Source: Cryptomeria japonica
Lineage: Eukaryota > Streptophyta > Pinopsida > Cupressales > Cupressaceae
DNA length: 64,000 bases
Assembly: GCF_030272615.1 (NCBI RefSeq)
Contig: NC_081407.1
Span: 269,423,870 to 269,487,869 of the forward strand
Direction of reading: 5' to 3'
Position numbers and translations under genes: made by a program. Under the pieces are notes generated by a model that worked only from the letters and a program-made list of their open reading frames with translations, made no database searches and was not told the DNA's origin. Shown in pieces: positions 1-11,430 of this stretch (within the stretch, counting starts at the first letter, position 1; every line of letters starts with the position of its first letter).

Positions 1-127
1 CACAAAAAAGTGGGCAAAAAATATAAATGAAAAGAAGATTGAAGGAGCCTTTCAACTCTCAAGGATGGTGAGGGAAATTTTAGAAGAGATGGTACAACAT
101 GGGGATGTCATATTTAAAAAAAATTAG
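1..127 (+). pseudogene. 3' end of a membrane-protein family member, cut by the window edge
   Basis: The frame starting at base 2 reads about 41 codons and stops at TAG 125-127. The peptide contains KWAKNINEKKIEGA and EEMVQHGDVIFK. It aligns with the last 40 residues of the intact gene at 29833-31860, which has KQWAENMDEKKIERA and EYLVAEGDILF. This is therefore the C-terminal end of another family member, on the opposite strand from the intact one. No break is visible in the short part seen, so it may be an intact gene or a pseudogene. It is not a stand-alone gene in this window. Confidence 0.75.
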
Positions 128-777
128 AGTAGATAGAGGTATAAAATTGTTGATTATTAAGTAGATAGTACATAGATCTCAAGTCAAAATGGAGTAAAAG
201 AATCAAATGGTGATGATATAGAGGCAAGAATGAAAGGGTCGTTCAAATAGGGGCTCTTGATGGCCTTGGTGCTTGATGACAACTACTCCTTTTGAATTTT
301 ATATCATTTTCTTTAAAATGGAGATCAAAATTTTAGATTTCAGTGTGTTCAATTAAGGTGTTTGAATTCATTCGTTTGGCTAACATGTCATTTTTCTTAA
401 TTGATTTATGAATTTTTGGTCATTAATATTTATTGTGCAAAATTATTAATTTTTTTATTCAAATTATTTTCTTGATACGTTATAACTAATTTATAGTAAT
501 TGTAACTAAAAGAAAAGATGGGAAATATATGAAACTTTTAAAAATAAAAATAATAACAATTACAATTCTAATATATCTTTAGCGTCTGAGTAGTTTGAAG
601 TTTGAGCTAGAGATGATGGATATGTTTGAGACTCCATAGTTTAGACTTATGAATCTCTTGATAGAATAAATGAGTAGATTTGAATCAACATTTATACTTA
701 TTTTATTGGTAAAATGCAAAATATTTGAAGAATTTGAGAATTTTATTCATTGTAGCATTGCCTGTAATAGATATTTG
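128..777. other. 3' flank of the left-edge family copy, then AT-rich sequence
   Basis: Bases 128 to about 390 match 13453 to about 13720 closely, for example the phrase GGCCTTGGTGCTTGATGACAA in both. The duplication therefore includes the 3' flank as well as the coding end. From about 390 to 777 the sequence is AT-rich and I see no gene. Confidence 0.7.
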
Positions 778-1062
778 TGTTAAGAATGTGAAGCCCAATG
801 GTCACATGACCATTTACATTCTCCATACATTTATTTCATGGTTGAATATGTTTGTATAAAGGAATAGGTGCAGTTTGTATAATGTGTACTATAATACTAG
901 AGATTGATTAAATAGAAGTGTTCCCTGCTTTCTAGTAGATGTAGCCAGTAATGGTGAACCACGTTAAACTTCATGTTATGCGATGTTGTGTATTTGTTTC
1001 TATTATATTTTCATTATTTTATTGTTGACTATTATGTTTTCTATGCTTGTTTATAATTAACA
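778..1062 (+). repeat. 5' LTR of the small LTR element
   Basis: This TG...CA direct repeat of 285 bp matches 3257-3540, with scattered substitutions. The 3' part (AACCACGTTAAACTTCATG) has the same layout as copia LTR ends elsewhere in the window. Confidence 0.8.
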
Positions 1063-1082
1063 ATAGGGTATAAGAGCTTGGT
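1063..1082 (+). promoter_or_regulatory. Degenerate tRNA-iMet primer-binding site
   Basis: GGGTATAAGAGCTTGG lies immediately inside the 5' LTR. It differs by a few bases from the TGGTATCAGAGC class seen intact after the LTRs of copia-2 and copia-3. Confidence 0.6.
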
Positions 1083-1198
1083 GAAGTTATTGAGCAGAGA
1101 GTAATGTTATGCAGATGAAAGTTGAAATGAAATGCCATGTACATTAGTGGGATGGCTGGAAAGATGAGGAGGATTTGGCTTAAGAAGGGGACATTGAG

Positions 1199-2007
1199 GT
1201 GAGTGAAGAGGAGCTTGAAGAGGATGAAACATATGATGTTAAAAACTATCAAGAGAATAAACTTATGAAGCTAAAGCAAGAGAATCTATTTCTCATAGCT
1301 CTACTATATTTTATGAAGGGTTTCTTGGCACAAATTTCAGAGGTTGAAGCTACATCAAGTCTAAGAGAAAAAGAATTGATGGAAATCTTAAATGGAGATA
1401 AAGTACATATTGGCAGTCTTGAAGATATATCGAGTGATAGGCATCTCGAGCTTGAGAACCTTGTAACAACCCTAGAAAATCATCATAGCAATACACAAGC
1501 CAAGTTATTTTCTCTTCAAGGATATTGTAGAATGCTCTTTTGAGAGATGCTTGTCTTCAAGACAAGCTAAAAAATGTTGAGAAACAAATGACGAATGCCC
1601 AAGTAAAGGCTGATAAGAATATCAGTGCAACTCCTCATAGCTCCAAGGATGAAAGTTGAAGGCACAAAAGCCCAATCCAGTAAAAAATTTATCTGCATAT
1701 TGTGATTAATGACAACAACACAATTGATGAAGTGGATGATGAAGTGGATGAAGAGGGAGAAAATCTTTACATAGAAAATTTCATGGAAGAATATGAACCT
1801 ATGGATTTGGGTGACGAAGTACAAGATGAAAGGATTTTTAATCAGATCATGCCAGATCGTTTAGTAGTAGATGTTGTGCTTGATGGAAGGGGAGATGCTT
1901 CTGTAAACAGAAAGCTTCCTAAGATTCTACATGATGATGATACAAATGATGATGCTAATTGTAGGCCATGGCAAAGGCAGCATTTTAAGTCTCTAATTTC
2001 TAACTAG
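1199..2007 (+). pseudogene. Acidic, coiled-coil-like reading frames inside the LTR element
   Basis: Two open stretches (1199-1543 and 1702-2007) are separated by stops. The first peptide is rich in Glu, Lys and Leu, with heptad-like spacing (ELEEDETYDVKNYQENK, TSSLREKELMEIL). The second is strongly acidic (TIDEVDDEVDEEGE). Neither resembles Gag, protease, RT, RNase H or integrase. The frames sit between two LTRs, so they may be a captured and decayed host sequence or an unrecognised gag-like protein. Function is unknown. Confidence 0.4.
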
Positions 2008-2159
2008 ATTGAGGATTATGATTCAAGTAATTTGGAAGCAGAATAGCCACAGACAAAGCATGTTTTAGAGATTACCATTACACATGACCTTTCTGATTCA
2101 CTTTCCTGTGATATAGTTGACCATGGAGAACGATCAAGGTTCTCTGAGAATTGCCAAAT

Positions 2160-2487
2160 TAACTCACAGGCATTTGGTAAGTTCCCTCTATGGTCTCATA
2201 TGTGACGTGGAGGCCATAATGGTTGTTGTCGGGATAGTTTCAGAGGATATTCCTATGGTGGAAGGGGAAATGAAATGTTCACTATGGTAGGGCAAAGCAA
2301 TAGTCAATCTATTCTAAATGCTCCTCTTTTGACAATCGAAGAAGGTATTTTTGAAGTTAAGACTGCTACTAAAGACACCCATTTGTGTGGAATAGTGGTC
2401 ATGAGCAAGGAGGCGAAGTATGATGAAAATGGTGGTAGTAGCCTAGTGGCGGTGGATCACATGGGCATTCCACTATTTATTCTTTAG
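2160..2487 (+). pseudogene. Short unidentified frame following an RGG-like stretch
   Basis: A readable stretch after 2200 contains a Gly/Arg-rich run (RGGHNGCC, FRGYSYGGRGN). It runs into a 70-residue open frame (2275-2487) ending DHMGIPLFIL. The RGG-like part suggests an RNA-binding origin, but this is only composition. No family is recognised. Confidence 0.3.
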
Positions 2488-2751
2488 GGTTCAAATATAG
2501 GGTTCTTTGATCTCAAAGGGAGAGTGCAGAAAGAGCCAAACATTCTTATGAGAGCAAAGACTCCCCCTATAGCGAAAGAGGCCCTAGAAGCCTTGTCGGT
2601 GATGTAAGGATTATTAGCAAAAGGAATGTCTCCAATGGAAGTTTTGAGGGGATCTAGCAAGTCAATCATTTCGATCATGAGGAATGATTTTATACAAAAT
2701 AATTCATGTATGTGGGATTTTCTATAAAATGAGGGGCAAGGCTACCAAGGT

Positions 2752-3069
2752 GTGAATGTTCATCGAAGGGTTATTCTTGCCTTCTTTAACATTCCCTATT
2801 ATTCTATGTGGAGCTTGGATACAAATGGCATGGGTGATATTTTGAGGAAGTTTTTTGGCCTGTTCGGTGATCCCTTTAGCCATTTTTTTAATCCTTTAGA
2901 GTGTATTTCTATTTTTCTGCATGATGAAGTAAATGCCTTGGTGTCTAAGGCAGATGACATTTTTTTGATGTTTTATTATGGGGAAGCACAAGAGCAAGAG
3001 ACTCTTCTGAAAGAGTGTATTTTGCACCTATTGGAAGTGTTGGAAGTTTTGTTTCTAAGTATAGATTAA
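2752..3069 (+). pseudogene. Unidentified 105-codon frame near the 3' end of the LTR element
   Basis: The frame encodes a mixed hydrophobic and acidic peptide (VILAFFNIPYYSMWS, EQETLLKECILHLLEVLEV) and ends 188 bp before the 3' LTR. It resembles no retroelement domain I know. It could be the C-terminal part of the same captured sequence as the upstream frames. Confidence 0.3.
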
Positions 3070-3256
3070 TGCATGTAATAGTAAGAGATGAGGTTTTTGA
3101 CACTGGTCTGATTTGGAGAAGACTAATTCACACTATCTTTGCATAGATTTTGGTGAAGTTAAAATCTTCAATGGGTTTGATTCTGATATGAGAATTGAAG
3201 TGGAAGCAGGGATGTCAACGTGCATGGCTATGTCAGTTTGCCTTCATGGGTAATAT

Positions 3257-3540
3257 TGTTAAGAATGTGAAGCCCAATGATCACATGACTATTCAAATTC
3301 TCCATCTCTTTATTTCATGGTTGAATATGCTTATATAAAGGACTAGGTGTAGTCCATGTAATATGTACTATAATACTGGAGATTGATTAATAGGACTATT
3401 CCCTACTTTCTAGTGGATGTAGCTAGTAATTGTGAGCCACATTAAACTTTGTGTTATGCAGTGTTGTGTATTTGTTTTTGTTATAGTTTTTATTTTTTAT
3501 TGTTGATTATTATGTTTTCTCTACTTGTTTATAATTAACA
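3257..3540 (+). repeat. 3' LTR of the small LTR element
   Basis: This 284 bp direct repeat of 778-1062 starts TGTTAAGAATGTGAAGCCC and ends ATAATTAACA. Confidence 0.8.
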
Positions 3541-3663
3541 GTTTAAGGATTTGTGTTGTTTAATTTCAATGTTTTAATATTATTAAAAAGATTTTATTTT
3601 CTTTTTTGTTGTTACCTTTAAAGTTTAGAAATTTAATATTTGTTTGAAGGCATTATATGTACA

Positions 3664-5300
3664 AAGAAAGGACACAAGATATTTCATCTTGAGTTGTCGA
3701 GGATTCAGAAGTGCAATCAAAGAGGCATTTGAAAAAACTTCTTGATATTAATCTATTTGTAATCCACACTCAAAAAATATAATAAAATAAAAGTTAAGGC
3801 ACCACCTATGTTACAAGAAAAATGGTCTATCATAAGCACTGACTATGTTGGAAGGGCATGTTGGGAATGAAAATATCGATAACTAAGTTGGTAAAATAAA
3901 GTCTCATTGCCTAAAAATGAGGTATCTCTCTCATAAGATGATTATTTAATATTTTTATATTGAATAATTTAACATAAAAGCTTAAATTGGTCTAAGGTCA
4001 AAATATTTAGATGATCCTAATTCAATATGCAAAAACATAAAGATAATAGGATTTCAACATATGTATTTCAGATTATGTACAACAAGAAAAAAGATACTTA
4101 ATATATTGAATTTTAGAATCTACAAGTTTAAATGATAAATGTCCTAAAATAGATCAATAAACTAGAGGAGTGACTCAACTATACAAGCAAAGATATCAAG
4201 TGAACTCACCTTAATGGGAAGATGTGATACCTAACTATTTTTAATCAAAGAGGCATTTGAAAAAACTCCATTGAATTAATCTAGTTGTAATCCACGCTCA
4301 AAAAATGCAATAAAATAAAAGTTAAGAGCACCACCCTTGATATAAGAAAAATGATCTTTCATAAGAACCCACTAAGTTTGAAGGGAATGGTAGGAATTAA
4401 ATATTGATGACTAAGTTGATGAAATGAAGCATCATCACCTAAAAAATGAGGTATCTATCTCATAAGATAATTATTTTATATTTTTATATTTAATAATTTT
4501 TGCTGATATAAAATATTAAATTGATCTAGGGTCGAAATAGTAAGATGACCCTAATTCAATATGCAAACAACATAAAGATAATAAGATTTCAAGATATGTA
4601 TTCAAGATTATGTACAAGGAAAAAGATACTTGTTATATAGAATTTTAGAAAGTAGAAGTTTAAGGAGGTTAGTAAACTAAAGCACACAAGATATTTCATC
4701 TTGGGTTGTAGAGGCTTAGGAAGTGCTATCAAAGAGGAATTTGAAAAAACTTCATGACTTATCTAGTTGTAACCACACTCAAAAAATACAATAAAATTGA
4801 AGCTAAGAGCACTAGCATTTATACAAGAAAAATGATCCATTATAAGCACCCACTATGTTCGAAGGGCATGGTAAGAATGAAATATCAATAACTAAGTTGA
4901 TATATGAAGCCTCATTGGCTAAAAATGAGGTATCTATATCATAAGATGATTATTTAATATTTTAATATTTAATAATTTTTTAATGTAAAAGATTAAATTG
5001 GTCTAAGGTCAAAATAGTAAGATGGCCCTAATTCAATATGAAAACAACATAAAGATAATAGGATTTCAACATATGTATTTAAGATTATGTACAACACAGA
5101 AAAAGATATTTAATATATTGAATTTTAGAATGTACAAGTTTAAATGATAAATGTTGTAAAAGATATCAATAAACTAGAGGAGAGACTCAACTATACAAGA
5201 AAAGATATCAAGTGAACTTACCTTAATGGAAGATGTCCAGCACCTAACTATTGTTAATCAAGGAGTTGAATGAGGAAGAGGTGGAAAATAATCCCATTCA
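3664..5300. repeat. Tandem triplication of an AT-rich unit of about 500 bp
   Basis: Three consecutive copies carry the same ordered landmarks: AAAGAGGCATTTGAAAAAACT (starts near 3719, 4247 and 4731), AAATGAGGTATCT, CCTAATTCAATATGC and GATTATGTACAA. Spacing is 528 and 484 bp. Copies one and three share an end around GATATCAAGTGAACT(C/T)ACC, which copy two lacks. A partial fourth copy lies at about 13740-13945, just downstream of a family gene fragment. No coding capacity is seen. Confidence 0.85.
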
Positions 5301-5596
5301 TCAAGGGATGTGAAATGTGTTAGTATTCTCTAATTTTCTCAACTAAATAATATTAATTACTTAAGTAAAATTAATATAACGTGCACTAAAGTATTATACC
5401 AACATATATTTGAATGTTATCAACACAATAAAATGTTAATATCTACACACAATTGCCAACCATATCAATCAAAATGGCTTATCCTATATCAAAATAATTG
5501 ATTTTGTCCAAAAAAAATGTTTGCATACAAAAGAGGCATGATCCCAAAGTTTTTTTATTTTATGTCTCTTATAATAACAATTGGAAAATTATTGTG

Positions 5597-6566
5597 GGGT
5601 AAAAGCACAAAATTGTGTCATGTTTTAGGCCAACTTATCAGCACAAGTGAATTTAAGTGATTCTAATTAAAAATTAATTTTAGTCAAACATATGATCTAT
5701 ACAGATTCATTATAGCTATGTTACATATGGGCCACAACTTTTCCATTTGGAATTGTCTACTAAATGTATATTTTATACCACTTTGGGTCATTACCAATTT
5801 TATTTTATTCTTTGAAAAACTTGATGTTTTAACAACTCTTAGTTTTAGATACAATATTTTCTTAGAAATGTAAACATACCCTTTTTTATATCTACAAGTG
5901 AATTTTCCAAAATGTATATCTTTTAATATTTTAATTAGTTTTTATATTTTATATTTTATTTTTATTGAAAGTGGGTCATTAGCACTAAAATATAAGGTTG
6001 ATTATCTTGTGAAGGAAAAATACTAAAATTTATTTAAAATTTTTGAAAAAAATAAAAACACTAGACAAAAGAGTCTATGTCAAGATGATATAATTCTTTT
6101 TTAATTTGGATAAATAATTAAGAAAAAAGGTGACGCCGAATGGAAAGAGTTATATTTCAATACACACGACTTTTCAAATTTATTAAAAAATATATATACA
6201 TAAAAAAAAAGTTAAAAATATATTTTTGCACTAAAGTTTCAAATTATCAATATACACAAAAAAAATTGAAAAATAAAAGGTAAAATTTACTATATAAAGT
6301 GTGACGCCTCGTGTAACTTCAATTTCAACATTTTATCAAAAACTAAATTATAGTGTTTACTTTATAAGAAAGTATATTCAAACAGTTTTTTAAATTTTTA
6401 CAAAAATTACAAACATAAAATACATAAAAAAAAATGCATTTAATTAGTTTACATCATTTTAAAATTCAAAGAATATATATTGCTTTCTATTGAGTCAATT
6501 TAAAAAGTTGAATCAACATTGGCCTGTTCCTTTATAAAAGTGTGACACTACTTTGTGCTTTTACCC
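5597..6566. mobile_element. Non-autonomous DNA transposon (MITE-like) with terminal inverted repeats
   Basis: The left end GGGTAAAAGCACAAAATTG at 5597 is mirrored on the opposite strand at the right end (TTTGTGCTTTTACCC, ending 6566). Both continue into GTGTCA, giving an inverted repeat of about 24 bp. The 970 bp interior is AT-rich and non-coding. A related right end with about 200 bp of interior occurs at 23067-23269. I found no convincing target-site duplication, so the superfamily is undetermined. Confidence 0.65.
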
Positions 6567-6936
6567 TTAGATGTTCTTCTTATAGATTCAATTGCGTGTA
6601 AGTTATTTTCATCAACGTTTTCAATGACAGTCCATGATCCATCATCAAGATGAGAGAGTTGTTGAGAGAAAAATTACACACAATGTCATAAAAAAACATT
6701 GATGCAAACAAAGTACACGTAGTTGAATCTAGAAGAAGAACACAATAATCATCATGACTTGTGGAAATGTAATGTCTTTGATTGAAAAATTGCTTATATT
6801 AATAATATTAGTTATAATTACTTAATAAATATATCGATAATAAAGAAGAAGTTTATTTCCATATCAAATACTATGAACATTATCCTTACCCATCCTCTAG
6901 ATGCATAAATTTTTCTTACTATTATCATCATCCTAC
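6567..6936. other. AT-rich intergenic sequence
   Basis: I see no gene, repeat or regulatory structure here. It ends in the CCTAC target site of copia-1. Confidence 0.6.
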
Positions 6937-7366
6937 TGTTGAAATGTGGGGACTGATCAGCAAAGTACTGTACACTCAACATGTATCCTCACCGGGGTTC
7001 AAGGCCGGGCTGGGCCCCGGGCAGGGGTTTGGGGGCGGGAGCCCCCAAGAAAAAAAAATTTGCCATTTTTCCTTGATGAAAACCGACATTGTAATAAAAC
7101 CCTAAAAAGGCCGACTTTGTTTGTTGCCCTAAAAACGCATGTTATAAGCGGTTGGGATGTTTAAGGCATTGTAAGGTTGATGTACTATTTTTGTTGGATA
7201 ATAATTAAGATTGGATGACTATGTATGGTGGACGTAACCCATTCTGGGTGAACCATGTTAAATCTTTGTGTTATCTGTGTCTAGTTTTATTTCTTTATCT
7301 TTTGTATTTAAATCTGCATATAATTGTTAGTTCATATTTGCTTCGGATCTGCTTGAAACCCTAACA
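6937..7366 (+). repeat. copia-1 5' LTR
   Basis: This 430 bp repeat runs from TGTTGAAATGTGG to ACCCTAACA. It is longer than its 406 bp partner because of a GC-rich stretch at about 6994-7050 (GGGCTGGGCCCCGGGC, GGGGGCGGGAGCCCCC). The 3' LTR has only a shorter remnant of this. Confidence 0.95.
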
Positions 7367-7384
7367 ATTGGTATCAAAGCGAGG
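7367..7384 (+). promoter_or_regulatory. copia-1 primer-binding site (tRNA-iMet)
   Basis: ATTGGTATCAAAGCGAGG follows the 5' LTR directly. It is one base off the usual TGGTATCAGAGC of copia elements. Confidence 0.9.
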
Positions 7385-7426
7385 TTTTCTGTAAATTGGC
7401 AAGACTTTCAAATTTGAGTGGGAGCA

Positions 7427-10400
7427 ATGGAGGATTCCAAATTCAAGGTCGAAAAGTTTAACGACCAGAATTATCAGTTATGGAAAATGCAGATGGAGGA
7501 TTACCTGTATCAAAAGGATTTGTGGTGGCCATTGGAAGGAAAGGCAAAGAAAGCGACCACAATGTCAGATGAAGAGTGGGACATTTTAGATAGAAAGGCA
7601 CTAGGATCCATTCGATTGTGCCTTGCACCGTCTGTAGCATTCAATATAACAGAAGCAAAAACGACTGTAGATTTGATGGCGACATTGGCTAAGTTGTATG
7701 AGAAACCCTCAGCTTCGAATAAGGTATTTCTTATAAAGCATCCGTTTAATTGAAAATGAGTGAGGGAGGATCTGTAGTGGAGCACTTAAATGAATTTAAT
7801 ACAATTACCAGTCAATTGTCTTTGGTAAAAATTACTTTTGCAGAAGAGGTTAGGGCTCTCTTGATTTTATGTTCTTTGCCAGAAAGCTGGAATAGCTTGG
7901 TTATGGCTATAAGTAACTCTGTCTCTGGTAAAAATACTTTGGTATTTGATGATATTGTTGGTGTTATCCTAAGCAAGGAAATGCGAAGGAAAAGCACAAG
8001 TGATACTCCAACATCATCGGGTAGTGTTTTGAATGTGGAGAATAGAGGAAGATTAAAGGAAAGAGGAAAATGCCCTAGGAAGGAGAAGTCACGAGGGAAG
8101 TCAAAGAAAAGACACTCTCAATCTAGAGGAAAGAAAGATTGCTGGTACTGCAGAAAGCCTGGTCATCTAAAGAAAGACTGTTGGTCTCGAAAAAACAAAG
8201 AAGGAGACAAAAATGAAAATGACGGTAAGGAAGCTAATATTGCAAGTAATACTTTACAAGATGCTTTAATTTTATGTTTGGATAATGTTAATGATTCCTG
8301 GGTAATAGATTCTGGGGCTTCATTTCATGCTACACCCCATAGAAAATATTTTCTAGATTATGTTCAAGGTGATTTTGGACAGATGTATTTGGATGATGAT
8401 GAGCCTGTCAAATTGTTGGAAAAGGAAAGATAAAGATCAAGTTGCGGAATGGAAATGACTGGTTTCTACAGGAGGTAAGACATGTTCCTAATTTAAGAAG
8501 AAATTTAATTTCTGCAGGGCAATTAGGTAGTGAAGGTTGCATAGTTACCCTCTTAGACAGTATGTGGAAGGTCTCTAAATGATCATTAGTAATAGCTAAA
8601 GGTGAGAAGGTAGGCACATTATATCTGTGTACAGGTAACACTTACTCTACCCTAACTGCTATAGATAAAGTTACTGCAGGGACAACAACAATAAATGTTA
8701 CAAGAACAGATTCGATAATGTGGCACCATAGGCTTGGGCACATGAGTGAGAAAGGGATGAAAACCCTTCACTCCAAAAATCTATTGCCAAGACTAAATAA
8801 GATTGATTTAGAGTTTTGTGAAAACTGTGTTTATAGTAAACAGAAAAGAGTCAGATTTCTCAAGGTTGGGAAAGAGAAGAAGAGTGAGAAGTTAGAGCTT
8901 GTACATTCAGATGTATGGGGACCGGCTCAGGTATAATCTCTTGGTGGCTCTTGTTATTATGTTCTTTTTATTGATGACTCAACCAGAAAAACATGGGTAT
9001 ATTTCCTAAAACAAAAATCAAATGTTTTTGAAACTTTTAAGAAATGGAAAGCTTTGGTTAAGAATGAGACAGGAAAAAAGTTGAAGTGTCTCAGATCGGA
9101 TAATGGAGGTGAGTATTGCAGCAAAGCATTTAAAGATTATTGCTCCTCAAATGGGATTCGAAAGCAGAAGACAGTTCCAGGAACTCCACAGAAAAATGGT
9201 GTGTCAAAGAGAATGAATAGGACTATCATGGAACGCGCGAGGAGCATGAGATTGCATGCTAGATTGCCCTTACATTTTTGTGCAGATGTTGTACATACTG
9301 CTATCTATTTGATAAATAAAGGACCTTCAACCCCTTTGGATGGTGCTATTCCAGAGGAGGCATGGACTGGTAAAAAGGTAAATTATTCTTTTCTAAAAAC
9401 TTTTGGTTGCAAAGCTTTTGCCCATGTTGATAAAGAAAATAGAACCAAGCTTGATGCTAAATCTCAAAAATGTACCTTCATTGGATATGGGATAGATGAA
9501 TATGGCTATTGGTTATGGGATTTTGAAAATAAGAAAATAATTAGAAGTAGAGATGTTATATTCAATGAGAAGGTTATGTATAAAGAACAGATGCAGGAAA
9601 AGAAGCATGAACAAGACAAACAAGAATATGTGGTGTTGGATGAGATTCCTGAAAATGAAATGCCACAGGTACCTGATGCTCAGCAACAATAGATTGTCCC
9701 ACAAACTCCTACAAGTGTTAGACATTCTATGATGACAAGTAGACCCCCTGAAAGATTTTCTCCTTCTTTGTATTCTATTTTATTAACGGATTCTGGTGAA
9801 CCAGAAGAATATGAAGAAGCAATGCAGGTAGATGCCAAACAACAGTGGGAGCTAGGCATGAAAGAGGAGATGGACTCCTTGATGAAAAATAAGACTTGGG
9901 ACTTAGTCCCTTTACACCAGAAAAAAGAGCCTTGCTTAACAAATGGGTTTATTGGCTAAAGGAGGAGGAAGGAGGTCAGAAAAGATATAAGGTCAGACTT
10001 GTGGTAAAAGGTTTTGCACAGAAAAAGGGTATAGATTATAATGAAATAGTTTCTCTAGTTGTAAAAATGACTTCAATTAGAACTGTACTTAGTCTTGTGG
10101 CTACAGATGATTTACATCTTGAACGATTAGATGTCAAAACATCTTTTCTCCATGGAGATTTGGAGGAGGAAATTTACATGTTGCAACCACAGGGATATGA
10201 GGTCAAAGGTAAGGAGACCTTGGTGTGCAGGTTGAAGAAAAGTTTGTATGGTCTAAAGCAAGCACCCCGACAATGGTATTTAAAATTTGATAGTTTCATG
10301 GTTGAACATGGTTATCATAGATGTCATTCTAATCATTGTGTATATTTTAAGAGATTTGATAATGGCAGTTACATTATCCTGTTTCTATATGTTGATGGCA

Positions 10401-11350
10401 TGCTTGTTGCTGGGTCTAACATGCAACATATAAATGATCTTAAACAGAAATTAGCCTGGTCATTTGCTATGAAGGATTTGGGTGTAGCTAAGAAAATTCT
10501 CGGTATGAGGATTACACGGGACAGGAAAAATAGAACCTTGAATTTGTCCCAAAGTGAGTATATAAAGAAGGTGTTGAAAAGATTTAACATGTAGGATGCA
10601 AAAGCAATTAGTACACCTTTGACTAGTCATTTCAAATTGACTAAGGAGATGTGCCCAAAGGCATAGGAAGAGGTTAATAAAATGTCTAACATCCCGTATT
10701 CATCAGCTATTGGGAGTCTGATGTATGCAATGGTATGCACAAGGCTAGATATTGCACATGCAGTGGGAGTTGTGAGCAGGTTTATGAGTAATCCGGGTAT
10801 GGAACATTGGAATGTTGTGAAATGGATTCTTCAGTATTTGAAAGGAACTACTACGAAGGCATTATGTTTCAAAGGATCTAATGCTGGTCTGAGTGAATTT
10901 GTTGACTTTGATCTGGTGGGTGATATTGATTCACGGAGGAGTACTATAGGGTATGTTTTTACTATAGGGGGAACTGCAGTCAGTTGGATTTCTAGGCTGC
11001 AAAAGGTTGTTGCACTTTCAACCACTGAAGCTGAGTATGTTGCTGCTACAAAAGCCAGCAAGGAGAAGATTTGGTTGCAATGTTTTCTAGAGGAATTGGG
11101 TCAGACACAAGAGGATAGCCCATTGTATACTGATAGCCAGAGTGCCATTCAGCTTGCGAAGAACTCTGCTTTTCATTCAAGGACAAAGCACATTCAGCTC
11201 AGGTACCACTTCATCCAGATTGTTTTGGAGGAGGGTCAGTTACGACTTGAGAAGATTCACACAAGTGAGAATCCTGTCGATATGTTCACGAACGCAGTTC
11301 CACAGGAGAAGCTGATTTCTTCATTAGTTTTTGTTGGTCTTCTTGATTGA
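7427..11350 (+). pseudogene. copia-1 gag-pol remnant
   Basis: The start is MEDSKFKVEKF at 7427. Visible in order are: the copia gag domain; zinc knuckle [14 protein letters not shown] (about 8150); protease [13 protein letters not shown] (about 8300); integrase HHCC region (WHHRLGHM, CENC); integrase core with FIDDSTRKTW and LRSDNGGEY; reverse transcriptase (YGLKQAPRQWY); and RNase H (TTEAEYVAA, LYTDSQSAIQLAKN). Breaks include single-base deletions near 7750 and 8404, a TAA near 8937, a shift near 9930, and TAG codons near 10592 and 10662. The third integrase catalytic residue is Lys in NGVSKRMNRT, where copia-2 retains Glu. The RT active site reads YVDG instead of YVDD. No functional polyprotein can be made. 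Confidence 0.93.
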
Positions 11351-11430
11351 TAATTGTGGAATTTATACCAGTCGAGTCGTATTGTTTTATCCAGTGGATG
11401 CTGCCTGTACAGTGGTGTCATGTAGTATTA

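Larger units (their letters stand above)
778..3540 (+). mobile_element. Small LTR retrotransposon with no recognisable pol
   Basis: Two direct repeats of about 285 bp (778-1062 and 3257-3540) both begin TGTTAAGAATGTG and end ATAATTAACA. They enclose 2.2 kb. Directly after the first repeat, GGGTATAAGAGC resembles the initiator-tRNA-Met primer site used by copia elements. The internal region has no reverse transcriptase, integrase or protease motif. It carries four short frames instead. No polypurine tract or target-site duplication is clear (flanks atttg and gttta), so the element is old or rearranged. I interpret it as a non-autonomous LTR element, perhaps one that captured a host transcript. 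Confidence 0.75.

Noticed and set aside
3719-5300. Centromere-like satellite
   Set aside because: Only three copies with indels, and unit lengths vary (528 and 484 bp); a local duplication explains it.
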